Assembly: GCF_023100805.1 (NCBI RefSeq)
Contig: NZ_CP095855.1
Location: 2,831,001 to 2,895,000, forward strand
DNA: 64,000 nucleotides
DNA from: Chitinophaga filiformis
GTDB lineage: Bacteria; Bacteroidota; Bacteroidia; Chitinophagales; Chitinophagaceae
Reading direction: 5' to 3'
The notes below the pieces were generated by a model. That model did not search any database and was not told the DNA's origin. It saw nothing but the letters and a program-made list of their open reading frames with translations. Of this stretch, positions 16,917-26,255 are shown in pieces; the first letter of the stretch is position 1; every line of letters begins with the position of its first letter. A program made the translations under genes and the position numbers.

Positions 16917-18407
16917 TTATTCAGCAACAGTAGAGATCTTGATCGTGTTGGTAGGCAGGTGCTCTGCTACTGGCGTGCTGCCTGTGTTCACTACAATGTC
17001 AGCAGGTTTTACAAAGCCTCTTTCTTTCAGGATATTGATCTGGTCGGAGATGATGCCGTCCAGGCTTTCTTCGCCATCATAGAAGAAGGCGCGTACGCCC
17101 CAGCTCAGGCTCAGCTGATTTACCAGTGTTTTTTCCTTGGTGAAGATAAACAGCGGAGAACGCGGACGGTAGCTGCTCAGCATGAAACCGGTGTAACCGC
17201 TCTGGGTCATACCGATCAGCGCATCAGCATCCAGGTCTTCTGCCATCTTACAGGCGTTGTAACACAGTGCATCGCTCAGGAAGGTAGGAGAGTGACGGTG
17301 AGGGATCAGGTTACGGTTGTAGATGATGTCTTCTTTCTCAACTTCACCGATGATCTTTCTCATGGTCTGGATCACCAGCTCAGGGAACTGACCTGTTGCG
17401 GTTTCACCACTCAGCATTACGGCGTCAGCCCCTTCCAGTACCGCGTTAGCCACGTCAGTGATCTCACTACGGTTAGGACGGGTACGGTCTATCATGCTTT
17501 CCATCATCTGCGTAGCCACGATTACAGGCTTGGCACGGTGGATACATTTACGGATGATATCTTTCTGGATCATTGGGATCTGCTCTACAGGCAGTTCCAC
17601 ACCCAGGTCGCCACGGGCGATCATTACGCCGTCGCTTTCCCAGATAATTTCCTTCAGGTTAGCAATAGCTTCAGGTTTCTCGATCTTGGAGATCACCTTC
17701 ATTTTGGAATTGCGTTCTTTCAGGCGTTTGCGGATCAGCTGGAGGTCATCTACGTGTCTAACGAAGGACAGGGCAACCCAGTCACATTCGTGATCGATGA
17801 TGAATTCCAGGTCCACGATATCTTTTTCGGTCAGTGCCGGCAGGGAAACTTTGGTGTCTGGCAGGTTGAAGCCTTTCTTGGAAGACAATACACCTGGCAG
17901 GGTTACTTCAGCTTTGATCTCGCCTTCGGCAGTGATCTCTCTTACTACTGTTTCAATTTTACCGTCATCCAGGAGGATCTTCTGTCCTGGTTTAACGTCT
18001 TTATGCAGGTCTGCGTAGGATACATAGATCTTTACAGCGTTACCCACTACTTTCTCGTTCACGAAGGTCAGGATCTGACCAGCTACCAATGGTAATGCAT
18101 TGTTCTCGATCTCACCAACACGCAGTTTAGGGCCTTGCAGGTCAGCCAGGATGGCTACGTTGTAAGGCTCAGTTTTGTTGATCTGACGGATATACTGGAT
18201 AATACGCAGTTTATCCTCGTGAGAGCCATGTGAAAAGTTCAGACGGAACACGTTAACGCCGGCTCTTACTAATGCAAGTAAGCCTTCATAGGTATCGCAG
18301 GCAGGGCCGACAGTTGCTACGATTTTGGTTTTGTGCTGGGAATGCGCACGGGAAGCTTCATGATCCATCTGTTTGTGTACGTATTTTGATAAATCTTTTG
18401 TACTCAT
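16917..18407 (-). CDS. pyk: Pyruvate kinase
   Basis: A 496-residue enzyme of the last glycolytic step (phosphoenolpyruvate + ADP to pyruvate + ATP). Recognisable motifs: KTKIVATVGPACDTYEGLL, FRLNFSHGSHEDK, ISKIEKPEAIANL, MIARGDLGVELP with the active-site ARGDLG, and ATQMMESMIDRTRPNRSEIT with VMLSGETATGQFP. The N-terminus carries about 25 extra polar residues rich in His and Lys before the barrel. It starts 11 nt after the pfkA stop, forming a pfkA-pyk operon. A 398-codon open frame on the opposite strand is a shadow of its codon bias. Confidence 0.96.
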   Translation of the reverse strand: MSTKDLSKYVHKQMDHEASRAHSQHKTKIVATVGPACDTYEGLLALVRAGVNVFRLNFSHGSHEDKLRIIQYIRQINKTEPYNVAILADLQGPKLRVGEIENNALPLVAGQILTFVNEKVVGNAVKIYVSYADLHKDVKPGQKILLDDGKIETVVREITAEGEIKAEVTLPGVLSSKKGFNLPDTKVSLPALTEKDIVDLEFIIDHECDWVALSFVRHVDDLQLIRKRLKERNSKMKVISKIEKPEAIANLKEIIWESDGVMIARGDLGVELPVEQIPMIQKDIIRKCIHRAKPVIVATQMMESMIDRTRPNRSEITDVANAVLEGADAVMLSGETATGQFPELVIQTMRKIIGEVEKEDIIYNRNLIPHRHSPTFLSDALCYNACKMAEDLDADALIGMTQSGYTGFMLSSYRPRSPLFIFTKEKTLVNQLSLSWGVRAFFYDGEESLDGIISDQINILKERGFVKPADIVVNTGSTPVAEHLPTNTIKISTVAE

Positions 18408-18418
18408 AGCTCTATTTT

Positions 18419-19399
18419 TTAACTCGCAAGTATTTTAACCATCTTTAACCATTCCGGATCAAGGTGCTCTTTGGCTTTGATAGCCTGTTCCAGAGGGGTA
18501 TATTGGATTTTGTTGTTTACAATGCCTACCATAACATTAGAAGTACCGTTCAACAGTGCTTCTACTGCTGCATAACCCATACGGCTGGCCAGGATACGGT
18601 CCTGGCAGGAGGGAGAGCCACCACGCTGTATGTGCCCGAGGATACATACGCGGGTATCCAGCTGCGGGCAGCTGGCTTTTACCTGACGCGCTACTTCTTC
18701 AGCACCGCCGGCAATGGAACCTTCAGCAACGACAATGATATTCACCAGCTTCCTGCGGCGCTCGTTGGTCTGCAGGTCTTCAATGATGTCCTGTACGTCG
18801 ATCAGGTGTTCCGGGGTCATGATGTGCTCGGCGCCAGTGGAAATGCCACTGTGCAGGGCAATATATCCTGCATCACGTCCCATTACTTCTATAACAAATA
18901 AGCGGTCGTGCGCATCAGCTGTATCGCGGATCTTGTCTATTGCATCCACAGCTGTGTTCACTGCCGTATCGAAACCAATGGTAAAATCAGTACCTGCAAT
19001 GTCCTTATCAATAGTGCCAGGTAAACCGATGCATGGAATGTCGAATTCCTGGCTCATCTTATAAGCTCCGTTGAATGAACCGTCTCCCCCGATAACTACG
19101 ATACCATCAATATTGTGTTTCTTGAGATTTTCGTAGGCTTTCTGTCTGCCTTCCGCTTCATAAAACTCTTTACAACGTGCGGTCTTTAAAATAGTACCCC
19201 CGCGCTGAATGATATTGGCAACAGATTTGGACTCCAAGGGAAATATTTCATTCTTCAGCATTCCCCTGTAGCCATACATAACACCATACACATTTAACTG
19301 ATGGTAAATTCCGGTCCTTACAACTGCACGAACGGCGGCGTTCATGCCTGGCGCGTCTCCACCTGATGTAAGAACTGCGATGTTAGAAACTTTTTTCAT
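18419..19399 (-). CDS. pfkA: 6-phosphofructokinase
   Basis: A 326-residue ATP-type PfkA, converting fructose 6-phosphate to fructose 1,6-bisphosphate. Motifs in order: LTSGGDAPGMNAAVRAVVR (ATP site), VIGGDGSFNGAYKM (GGDGS), GLPGTIDKDIAGTDFTIGFD with catalytic Asp (TIDKD), EVMGRDAGYIALHSG, and LGHIQRGGSPSCQDRILASR. The residue after GGDG is Ser-Phe in a normal ATP-dependent context. First gene of the operon with pyk, so both irreversible lower and upper glycolytic steps are coexpressed. Confidence 0.96.
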   Translation of the reverse strand: MKKVSNIAVLTSGGDAPGMNAAVRAVVRTGIYHQLNVYGVMYGYRGMLKNEIFPLESKSVANIIQRGGTILKTARCKEFYEAEGRQKAYENLKKHNIDGIVVIGGDGSFNGAYKMSQEFDIPCIGLPGTIDKDIAGTDFTIGFDTAVNTAVDAIDKIRDTADAHDRLFVIEVMGRDAGYIALHSGISTGAEHIMTPEHLIDVQDIIEDLQTNERRRKLVNIIVVAEGSIAGGAEEVARQVKASCPQLDTRVCILGHIQRGGSPSCQDRILASRMGYAAVEALLNGTSNVMVGIVNNKIQYTPLEQAIKAKEHLDPEWLKMVKILAS

Positions 19400-19732
19400 A
19401 GTTATGTTTATTTCCCTCTCTACGTTTTTATGTTGGATTCAGGGAATCCGGTGTCTTTTTAGCTTCCTATACCTCAAAATACCCCTAACGTGTGATATTG
19501 CATCCCCTGTTTTCCAACCCCCTGCTTTTTACCTTTTTTCCTGAAAATCACGCTGCTTATGCATAAATTGCCAGGAAAATATCTAAGTGGCGCACAAAAA
19601 TAACATTTTGCGTATTCTTTCTAATAGTATTCTGATGAATTACACGAAATTTTCATTTTTAATTAATCAACCAGACAATTTTTTTAAAAAATATACATAG
19701 ATAAAATTTAAATGTAAACCCAAACACTTTAC
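19400..19732. other. Divergent intergenic region pfkA / prolyl oligopeptidase
   Basis: 333 nt, AT-rich towards the right, without a credible gene. A perfect minus-strand -7 element TATTTTTG lies at 19595-19602 but would give pfkA a leader of about 190 nt and has no clear -33. No terminator or repeat is visible. Confidence 0.4.
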
Positions 19733-21859
19733 ATGAAAACACGTAATCAGAGACGCCCTATCTTTACTTTTTTCTATTTATTTATGATAACTGGACCCGC
19801 AATGGCGCAACAGACCGGAATTATTTATCCGCAAACTAATAAAACAGACGTTACCGACAATTATCACGGTACTATCGTTGCAGATCCTTATCGCTGGCTG
19901 GAAGACGATAACAGCCCGGAAACAAAGGCATGGGTGAAGGCACAGAATGAGGTGACCAATGCTTACCTCGCTAAGATCCCTTTTCATGGAGCGGTAAAAA
20001 AGCGGCTCGAAGAACTGTGGAACTATCCTAAAATAGGTACACCGTTCAAAAAAGGAGACTATTACTACTTCTTTAAAAATGATGGTTTGCAAAACCAGGC
20101 TGTACTGTACCGTCAGCAATCGCTGACGGCTGCACCCGAGGTGTTCATCGATCCCAACAAATTCTCAGACGCCGGTACCGTAGCGCTGGGAAGCCTTTCC
20201 TTTTCGAAAGATGCCAAACATGTGGCCTACCAGATCGCCAAGGCGGGATCTGACTGGCAGCAGGCCTTCGTGATGGACGTGGAGAGCAAACAGCTGCTGA
20301 AAGATTCTATCGACTGGATCAAGTTCAGCAACATCTCCTGGAGAAAGGATGGCTTCTACTACAGCCGCTACGATAAGCCTACGGAAGAGAACAAGCTGTC
20401 TAAAAAGAACGAATTCCATAAGGTATATTACCACCGCCTGGGCACCTCCCAGGACCAGGATGAGCTGATCTACCAGGATAAGGAACATCCCCTGCGCAAC
20501 CTGGGTGTGGATGTTACAGAAGATGAACGCTTCCTGATCCTGCATGAGACGGAAGGCACCTCGGGCAACCAGTTATCTTACTGGGACCTTCAGGACCCCG
20601 CTCAGAAGGAGTTTAAGCTGCTGGTGAAAGGTTTCGAGTCCGAGCCTAACGTGATCGACAATGACGGCGACAAGCTGCTGCTGCTCACCAACGAAGGCGC
20701 GCCCAACTATAAGGTAGAGCTCGTAGATCCGAAAAACCCTTCCAGCCGTAAGCTGATCATTCCTGAACAGCAGGAAGTATTGAAGGAAGTGAATACCGGT
20801 GGCAAAAGATTGTTTGCCATGTACCTGAAAGACGCCTCCTCCCGGGTGGCGCAATATACTTATGACGGTAAGCTGGAACGGCAGATTGCCCTTCCCGGCA
20901 TCGGTACTGCCGCCGGTTTTGGCGCTGCTGCCAGGGATAAGGAGTTATTCTATTCCTTTACATCCTTTGTGGCCCCGGCAACTATCTACAGATATGACAT
21001 TGCTACCGGTAAGTCAAGCCTCTTTGCCAAAACAGAAGTGAAGTTCCGCCAGGAGGACTATGAGACCAAACAAGTGTTCTTCACCAGTAAGGATGGTACT
21101 AAAGTACCGGTGTTCCTGTCTTACAGGAAAGGTATTCAGCTGAATGGGCAGAACCCGGTGCTGCTCTACGGCTATGGTGGTTTCAATATTCCCATGACGC
21201 CAGGGTTCAGCGTTTCCAACCTCTTTTTCATGGAACAGGGAGGCATTTATGCAGTAGTCTCCCTGAGAGGCGGTAATGAATACGGCGAGGCATGGCATAA
21301 AGCTGGTATGCTGGAAAAAAAGCAGAACGTATTTGACGACTTCATTTCGGCTGCAGAATTCCTGGTAAAATCAAAATATACCAGTCCTTCCAAACTGGCT
21401 ATCCGTGGTGGTTCCAACGGCGGATTGCTGGTGGGCGCCTGTATGACACAACGCCCTGACCTGTTCAAGGTGGCATTGCCCGCAGTAGGAGTGATGGACA
21501 TGCTGCGTTTCCAGAACTTCACCATCGGCTGGGCATGGGTAACGGAGTATGGTACAAGCGCTAAGGCAGAGCAATTCCCGTACCTTTACAAATACTCACC
21601 CTTACATAACCTGAAAGCAGGTACGCAGTATCCGGCTACCCTGATCACAACAGCCGATCACGACGACCGTGTAGTACCAGCGCACTCTTTCAAGTTTGCA
21701 GCTGCCCTGCAGGCAGCCAATACAGGCACTAACCCAACGCTTATACGTATAGAAACACAGGCAGGCCACGGAGCCGGTAAGCCGACTTCCAAACTGATCG
21801 AGGAAGCAGCCGATATCTGGTCGTTCACCATGTACAACCTGGGTATGAGCTTTAAATAA
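19733..21859 (+). CDS. Secreted prolyl oligopeptidase (S9A family)
   Basis: A 708-residue serine peptidase cleaving after proline in short peptides, probably periplasmic: a signal peptide ending near AMAQQ (residue 26), then the N-terminal arm YPQTNKTDVTDNYHGTIVADPYRWLED typical of S9A, a seven-blade propeller, and the alpha/beta-hydrolase domain. The nucleophile Ser is in RGGSNGGLLVG; the preceding motifs YGYGGFNIPMTPGFS and SLRGGNEYGEAWHKAG are intact, and the catalytic Asp and His are in TTADHDDRVVPAHS and AGHGAGKP. It stands alone, followed by its own terminator. Confidence 0.92.
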   Translation: MKTRNQRRPIFTFFYLFMITGPAMAQQTGIIYPQTNKTDVTDNYHGTIVADPYRWLEDDNSPETKAWVKAQNEVTNAYLAKIPFHGAVKKRLEELWNYPKIGTPFKKGDYYYFFKNDGLQNQAVLYRQQSLTAAPEVFIDPNKFSDAGTVALGSLSFSKDAKHVAYQIAKAGSDWQQAFVMDVESKQLLKDSIDWIKFSNISWRKDGFYYSRYDKPTEENKLSKKNEFHKVYYHRLGTSQDQDELIYQDKEHPLRNLGVDVTEDERFLILHETEGTSGNQLSYWDLQDPAQKEFKLLVKGFESEPNVIDNDGDKLLLLTNEGAPNYKVELVDPKNPSSRKLIIPEQQEVLKEVNTGGKRLFAMYLKDASSRVAQYTYDGKLERQIALPGIGTAAGFGAAARDKELFYSFTSFVAPATIYRYDIATGKSSLFAKTEVKFRQEDYETKQVFFTSKDGTKVPVFLSYRKGIQLNGQNPVLLYGYGGFNIPMTPGFSVSNLFFMEQGGIYAVVSLRGGNEYGEAWHKAGMLEKKQNVFDDFISAAEFLVKSKYTSPSKLAIRGGSNGGLLVGACMTQRPDLFKVALPAVGVMDMLRFQNFTIGWAWVTEYGTSAKAEQFPYLYKYSPLHNLKAGTQYPATLITTADHDDRVVPAHSFKFAAALQAANTGTNPTLIRIETQAGHGAGKPTSKLIEEAADIWSFTMYNLGMSFK

Positions 21860-21880
21860 ATATATATACCAATTAACGTC

Positions 21881-21912
21881 AAAGGCCGTATCACACCGAT
21901 GCGGCCTTTTTT
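21881..21912 (+). terminator. Terminator after prolyl oligopeptidase
   Basis: A 12-bp stem (AAAGGCCGTATC with GATGCGGCCTTT, one G-T pair), loop ACACC, then a T run, 21 nt after the stop codon. Confidence 0.85.
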
Positions 21913-22092
21913 CATATAGCAGTGTTTAGGCCCTGGCCCATTGTTTACACTGCATTCGCAGGCCAGGTACCTGATGCCTGCTGCTTCAGCGCCCCGCTAT
22001 TACAGATAAGAATGGATATAATCCCATTGTTCCGTAGTAATTGGTAATTCGGAATTGAATCTGAATTCGTAATTTTAGTAAAAGGCATAGAA

Positions 22093-22986
22093 ATGAAGGT
22101 ATTAATCACAGGAAGCAACGGATTATTGGGCCAGCACCTAATTCCAGTTTTTTTGGAGGATGGCCGGTATCAGGTAATAGCCAGCGGGAGAGGCCCTAAC
22201 CGTCTGCCGATACAGGCGGGATATACCTACGAAGCTACCAATCTGCGGGATGCCACCAGTGTGCGGCACCTGCTGGAAAAGCATCAGCCGGATATAGTCA
22301 TCCATGCTGCGGCTATGACCCAGGTCGATGACTGTGAACGTAATAAAGACCTTTGCTGGGATACCAACGTAGCAGCAACGCGTTATTTACTGCAGGCTGC
22401 CGAAAAGTACAACACCTTCTTCATCTTCCTGTCTACCGACTTTGTATTTGACGGTTTACAGGGGCCCTATGCAGAAGATGCTGCCGTCAACCCCATCAGC
22501 TATTATGGCTCCAGCAAGGTTGCCGCAGAGAGTATGGTCCGCAACAGTAAGCTGCCATGGGCTATCGTACGTACGGTACTGGTATATGGCGTGGCGGCAG
22601 ATCCTAAGCGCAGTAACATTATTACCTGGGTAAAAAGCAACCTGGAGCAGGGTAAGAAACTGAAGGTCGTGGATGACCAGTGGCGTACCCCGACGCTCGT
22701 ACAGGACCTCGCCGCAGGATGTAAACTGGTAGCGGATAAAAAAGCCACCGGCATATTCCACATCTCCGGCAAGGAAACACTGACCCCTTATCAGATGGCC
22801 GTACAAACTGCCGGTTATTTTAAACTGAACACACAGCTTCTTGAGAAAGTAGATGCCAAAAGCTTCACACAACCTGCCAAACGCCCCGCTAAAACAGGTT
22901 TTGTTATAGACAAGGCCGTGAAAGAGCTGGGTTTTGCCCCCCATAGTTTTGAAGAAGGACTGGAGATCGTTGCAAAAGAAATTTAG
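22093..22986 (+). CDS. RmlD-like NAD(P)-dependent sugar-nucleotide reductase
   Basis: A 297-residue extended short-chain dehydrogenase. The Rossmann motif TGSNGLLG is at residues 6-13. The active site is FLSTDFVFDG followed by YYGSSK (YxxxK), and the middle motif NVAATRYLLQAAEKY is typical. The pattern HAAAMTQVDDCERN matches dTDP-4-dehydrorhamnose reductases (RmlD), which reduce dTDP-4-keto-rhamnose. However, no rmlA, B or C is nearby, so it may be an RmlD-family reductase with another substrate. The ATG at 22093 directly starts the fold. Monocistronic and convergent with the HU-CCDC81 gene. Confidence 0.82.
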   Translation: MKVLITGSNGLLGQHLIPVFLEDGRYQVIASGRGPNRLPIQAGYTYEATNLRDATSVRHLLEKHQPDIVIHAAAMTQVDDCERNKDLCWDTNVAATRYLLQAAEKYNTFFIFLSTDFVFDGLQGPYAEDAAVNPISYYGSSKVAAESMVRNSKLPWAIVRTVLVYGVAADPKRSNIITWVKSNLEQGKKLKVVDDQWRTPTLVQDLAAGCKLVADKKATGIFHISGKETLTPYQMAVQTAGYFKLNTQLLEKVDAKSFTQPAKRPAKTGFVIDKAVKELGFAPHSFEEGLEIVAKEI

Positions 22987-23351
22987 TGTATCTATAACTC
23001 CGGGTACACGTTTCCCCAATGTAATTCAGGATCAGTGCTGTAGTTTCCATCAAGAGACGTTTCGTCTTATGGATGGCTATTGCCTGGGAGATACTTCCGG
23101 GCTGAAGGTCCGTGTGTTTGGCAGATGTTAGTCCGTATTCAGCGCTTACTTTTCTATGGTCGTGGAGGATACCTTCCGGGCCAGGGCCCCGGGGCGCTAC
23201 CTGCAGCGAAGTGGCTCCGGCGGCCGCTATTTGCATGGAAAGTTTGTAGGCTCCAGGCTATATATGAAAAGAAGGCGGGGTAGCGCTTCCGTCACTCCGG
23301 AAATGCTACCCCGCCTGTATGTTTACCCGACCGGATCATTTATGATCACTT
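22987..23351. other. Convergent intergenic region with GC-rich hairpin
   Basis: 365 nt without a convincing gene. The middle is unusually GC-rich (about 23170-23240), and a hairpin (listed separately) sits at its right end. Open frames here lack family features and typical codon use. Confidence 0.4.
23273..23316. terminator. GC-rich hairpin between convergent genes
   Basis: AGGCGGGGTAGC (23273-23284) pairs perfectly with GCTACCCCGCCT (23305-23316), and the stem extends inward through TTCCG/CGGAA. There is no clean T run on either side, so termination is plausible but not certain. Confidence 0.55.
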
Positions 23352-24455
23352 TCAGGGCTTGCTCAGAAAGACTTTAGTTACGCCATACTTTTTGCCTACC
23401 GAATCCTTCATAGCTGTGGTATCGGATGAAGGAGTCCTGAAGTGTTCGCCCAGCATAAATTTGGAAGAATCTGCACTGGCTCTCAGCACTACCGGTTGCT
23501 TCCACGCATCTTTCCGCGTGTGGTACATCTTGTCGGCAGCCTTTTTATCTTTATATGTCTGGAAAATAACATCGTATTCCATCATAGCCGTTTCCGCAGG
23601 CGTTGCGGCAGCTGCATTGGAAGTACTATCCACTGCCGGAGTGGCTGGGGCAGGTACTGCCTCCACATGGGAAGGCGTTACGGCGCTCTCAGCTCTTGTG
23701 ATCTCCGGTCTGTTCTTGTTGACAGAATACCATACAATAATAGCCGTCGCTACGGATGCCACAGGGATGGCAATCCACAGCCAGCGTAATTTGGAGGGTA
23801 TTTCCCTGGCATATCCTTCATATTCGTAATCCTCCGTTGTAGCAGCAGTCGTTGCAGGTGGTTTAAGGCCCTGGTCGGAAGATGCTGAAGGGGAAGTTGA
23901 TGAGGCGGACGAAGCGGATGATGGCGATGGCGAAGAAGATGACGATGGCGCAGAAGAAGAAGATGATGATGATGACGGTGATGCCGTCAGGTGATCTACC
24001 ACCTGCTTATTCACTACTTCCTTCGTACCTACAGTTACCTTGTGACTGGCATCCTGCCTGATCACCGGGCTGACATGCAGCACATCCCTGGTAATGGCGG
24101 GTGGTTCCTGTTCAAAGGAGATCCTGCCTACTGTGTTGGCCAGCAGCTTCCCTACACCGGGTATTACAACGGGCTCGCCCTTCTTAAGGAGCTGCCTGAA
24201 ATCATCTATATATTTCTCCATCTTCAGCTGCGCGATGGCTGGCACCAGCAGCTCTTTCTGCGAGATCCATTCCACCAGGCCTCCGTCGTTAGTCAATGTT
24301 TCCTCAAATGTGATGATCTCTCCCGGGGGGGATATTGTTTTATTGGTGACATCGTAACGTGCGGGGGTATGCGTCAGTTTGAACACGCCTAGTTGGGGCA
24401 GACAGCAGGTATGCTGCCTGAACAAAATTTCCTGTATGTATTGCTGTAGTACCAA
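23352..24455 (-). CDS. HU-CCDC81 and SPOR-domain membrane protein
   Basis: A 367-residue protein. Residues 1-140 hold the two HU-like folds of the prokaryotic CCDC81 family (LQQYIQEILFRQHTCCLPQLG, then LLVPAIAQLKMEKYIDDFRQ and PVVIPGVGKLL). There follow a Ser/Ala/Pro-rich linker (about 160-195), one membrane segment (about 226-245, WIAIPVASVATAIIVWYSV) and a C-terminal SPOR-like domain (YDVIFQTYKDKKAADKMYHT) that would bind denuded peptidoglycan. The start is forced to TTG at 24455, since TAA lies directly upstream in frame and no ATG precedes the HU fold. Last gene of a leftward set with the TPR and barrel genes. It probably links envelope to nucleoid or cell division (inference). Confidence 0.75.
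   Translation of the reverse strand: MVLQQYIQEILFRQHTCCLPQLGVFKLTHTPARYDVTNKTISPPGEIITFEETLTNDGGLVEWISQKELLVPAIAQLKMEKYIDDFRQLLKKGEPVVIPGVGKLLANTVGRISFEQEPPAITRDVLHVSPVIRQDASHKVTVGTKEVVNKQVVDHLTASPSSSSSSSSAPSSSSSPSPSSASSASSTSPSASSDQGLKPPATTAATTEDYEYEGYAREIPSKLRWLWIAIPVASVATAIIVWYSVNKNRPEITRAESAVTPSHVEAVPAPATPAVDSTSNAAAATPAETAMMEYDVIFQTYKDKKAADKMYHTRKDAWKQPVVLRASADSSKFMLGEHFRTPSSDTTAMKDSVGKKYGVTKVFLSKP
23889..23985. repeat. Trinucleotide-like low-complexity tract coding poly-Ser
   Basis: About 100 bases of GAT/GAA/GGC-type triplets on the plus strand, encoding the Ser/Ala/Pro linker of the HU-SPOR protein. Runs such as GAAGAAGAAGATGATGATGATGAC suit replication slippage in steps of three, changing linker length without breaking the frame. 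Confidence 0.7.
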
Positions 24456-24514
24456 TTACGTAGATATTCCTATTTAATATAAAATGACTCTCTCGAACGA
24501 AATCCCGGTGCCAG

Positions 24515-24555
24515 GGATCAGGAATGGGGTAATATATTAGCTTAATTCCTGATCC
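24515..24555. repeat. Intergenic hairpin repeat, copy 1
   Basis: GGATCAGGAAT (24515-24525) and ATTCCTGATCC (24545-24555) form a perfect 11-bp inverted repeat with a 19-nt loop in the gap between the barrel and HU-SPOR genes. Near-identical arms recur at 50.2 and 51.8 kb. There is no T run. Confidence 0.7.
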
Positions 24556-24588
24556 TCAGACCTTGATTGTGACTGCAATTTTACGATT

Positions 24589-26238
24589 TTAAAATTTAAT
24601 CATCACGCCTCCCAGTACATTCAGCCCATAAGTAGGGTATCCGTACCAGCGCTGGTATTTCGAATTAAACAGGTTATTGGCGTTCACCCAGATGTTGAAA
24701 TTCCTGCCGATATCATAGTTGGCACCGGCACTCAGATCCCATTTACCCTTGGTTTTATTGAAGTCCTGCGTAGCAAATACCTGGTAATATGTACCGCCCA
24801 GGTAGTACAGGTTCGCATTCAGGTGTAGCTTTTTAGCAAGCGTGTACTGTGCAAAAGCATCTGCCTGGAAAGGGATCAGGCCCCAGGGCTTGATCTCCGT
24901 CTTCTGTTTGTTATAGTTGAACCAGTCGAACGATAATCTCATCTGGAATTTCTCTTCCTGTATATAGCCCACTTCTGCATGCAGATTGAAGGCTTTCAAC
25001 TCTTCCTCGTTTTTGGTGTAGAAGGTCTTGCCATCAATGCTGTCATTCACAAACAGCGGCAGGTTATGCCAGGTAACAGCGGCAAACTTGGTATTGTAGT
25101 TGAAGTGGCTGCCTATCGTTCCTTTGATACCGGTATATTTCTCTTCTACTCTTGTATTCAGTACACCCGGACCATAGCTGCCGATGAATGGATTCTGGTT
25201 AGCCAGGTTACGGTAACTGTTCTTATTAACGTAAGAGATCCATCCACTGCTCAGGATCACTTTCTTGTAAATAATATGCGATTCGTTCACGATGTCTGGC
25301 AGCAGGTAGAACTTACTGTTGGTCCAGGTAGGGTTTACACCTGCATGTAATACGAAACGTGGCTTGATGATCTCCAGTGCAGGGTGAATGGCCACCACGT
25401 TGTTGTTGATCTGCTCATGATCATCTTCTTTGAAGGAAGACAGGTCAAAGATACCTTCTGCCCTGAGGTAAATATCCTCAAACAGCTGCTTGGATACGGG
25501 GATCTTCAGGATAGCGGTAGGCTCTTTCCGTTTATAGGAATCGCTGAAGTAGATGAACTTAGCGGAAGGCTCGAATTTAAATGCCCAGTCGTTCAGTGTC
25601 CTGTTCTTCACGCCTACCTGTGCCGTGAACTGGTTGAATGTCTGCCTGACATCATTTTTGGAGAATTCCAGTGTGGCATGATCATATCCATAATAATGCA
25701 CCTGGTTGCGGTCGTACCCGATACTGCCGTTCACTTCCCAGAGCGGAGTGAAGTAGGTGCCTGAACCCAGCACATTGAGCGCGCTGTAGTCCTGGTTCTT
25801 GATATCTCCTTTGGACGATGTGTAGTTCACATACAATCCGAAGTTATATTTTTCCTGCCTGCCGGTACCAAAACCCGCCTGTATCAAAGGCGTGCTGAGG
25901 TTACCATAACCGGCTTTGATGAAGTTGTTCTGCAACTGGCTCAGAGAATCCTTACCCAGCGCCAGCGGTTTAAGCGGAACGGGCTGGTACATAAAGTAAA
26001 GGTTCAGGGCCGGTACCTGGTACTGCAAACGCGGACGGGTCGTATCAAAACCCGGCAGGGAAGCCGTCAGGTTCAGTTTAGCCGCATCCCGCAGTTTCGG
26101 GCGGTAATTGGAAATGATATCGATCGTTTCTTCTTTCAGGTTCTCCTGTGCGTAAGCCTGCTGGTGCAGCAGCATACCTGCTGCGCTGCAACCTGCTACT
26201 GCCAGGAACCGGTGAATATGTTTGATATAAGCGTTCAT
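24589..26238 (-). CDS. Outer-membrane beta-barrel protein without plug
   Basis: A 549-residue protein with a signal peptide ending near QAYAQEN, a short periplasmic segment (LKEETIDIISNYRPKLRDAA, which recalls the start of TonB-linked barrels) and a long run of amphipathic strands. It ends in aromatic-rich strands (NLFNSKYQRWYGYPTYGLNV) and a terminal hydrophobic residue (MIKF). No plug or TonB box is evident, so it is probably a porin-like or scaffold barrel often annotated as TonB-dependent receptor. It starts 17 nt after the TPR gene stop, so the two are cotranscribed. The function is unknown; the pairing suggests an envelope complex. Confidence 0.75.
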   Translation of the reverse strand: MNAYIKHIHRFLAVAGCSAAGMLLHQQAYAQENLKEETIDIISNYRPKLRDAAKLNLTASLPGFDTTRPRLQYQVPALNLYFMYQPVPLKPLALGKDSLSQLQNNFIKAGYGNLSTPLIQAGFGTGRQEKYNFGLYVNYTSSKGDIKNQDYSALNVLGSGTYFTPLWEVNGSIGYDRNQVHYYGYDHATLEFSKNDVRQTFNQFTAQVGVKNRTLNDWAFKFEPSAKFIYFSDSYKRKEPTAILKIPVSKQLFEDIYLRAEGIFDLSSFKEDDHEQINNNVVAIHPALEIIKPRFVLHAGVNPTWTNSKFYLLPDIVNESHIIYKKVILSSGWISYVNKNSYRNLANQNPFIGSYGPGVLNTRVEEKYTGIKGTIGSHFNYNTKFAAVTWHNLPLFVNDSIDGKTFYTKNEEELKAFNLHAEVGYIQEEKFQMRLSFDWFNYNKQKTEIKPWGLIPFQADAFAQYTLAKKLHLNANLYYLGGTYYQVFATQDFNKTKGKWDLSAGANYDIGRNFNIWVNANNLFNSKYQRWYGYPTYGLNVLGGVMIKF

Positions 26239-26255
26239 GCTAACGTAATTCGGAA

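Noticed and set aside
16899..18095. A 398-codon open frame on the plus strand antisense to pyk
   Set aside because: It mirrors the pyruvate kinase codon pattern on the opposite strand, with no family features of its own; pyk has complete motifs.
22904..23236. A 110-codon minus-strand frame across the RmlD-like 3' end and the intergenic region
   Set aside because: It overlaps the well-supported reductase and has no recognisable features.
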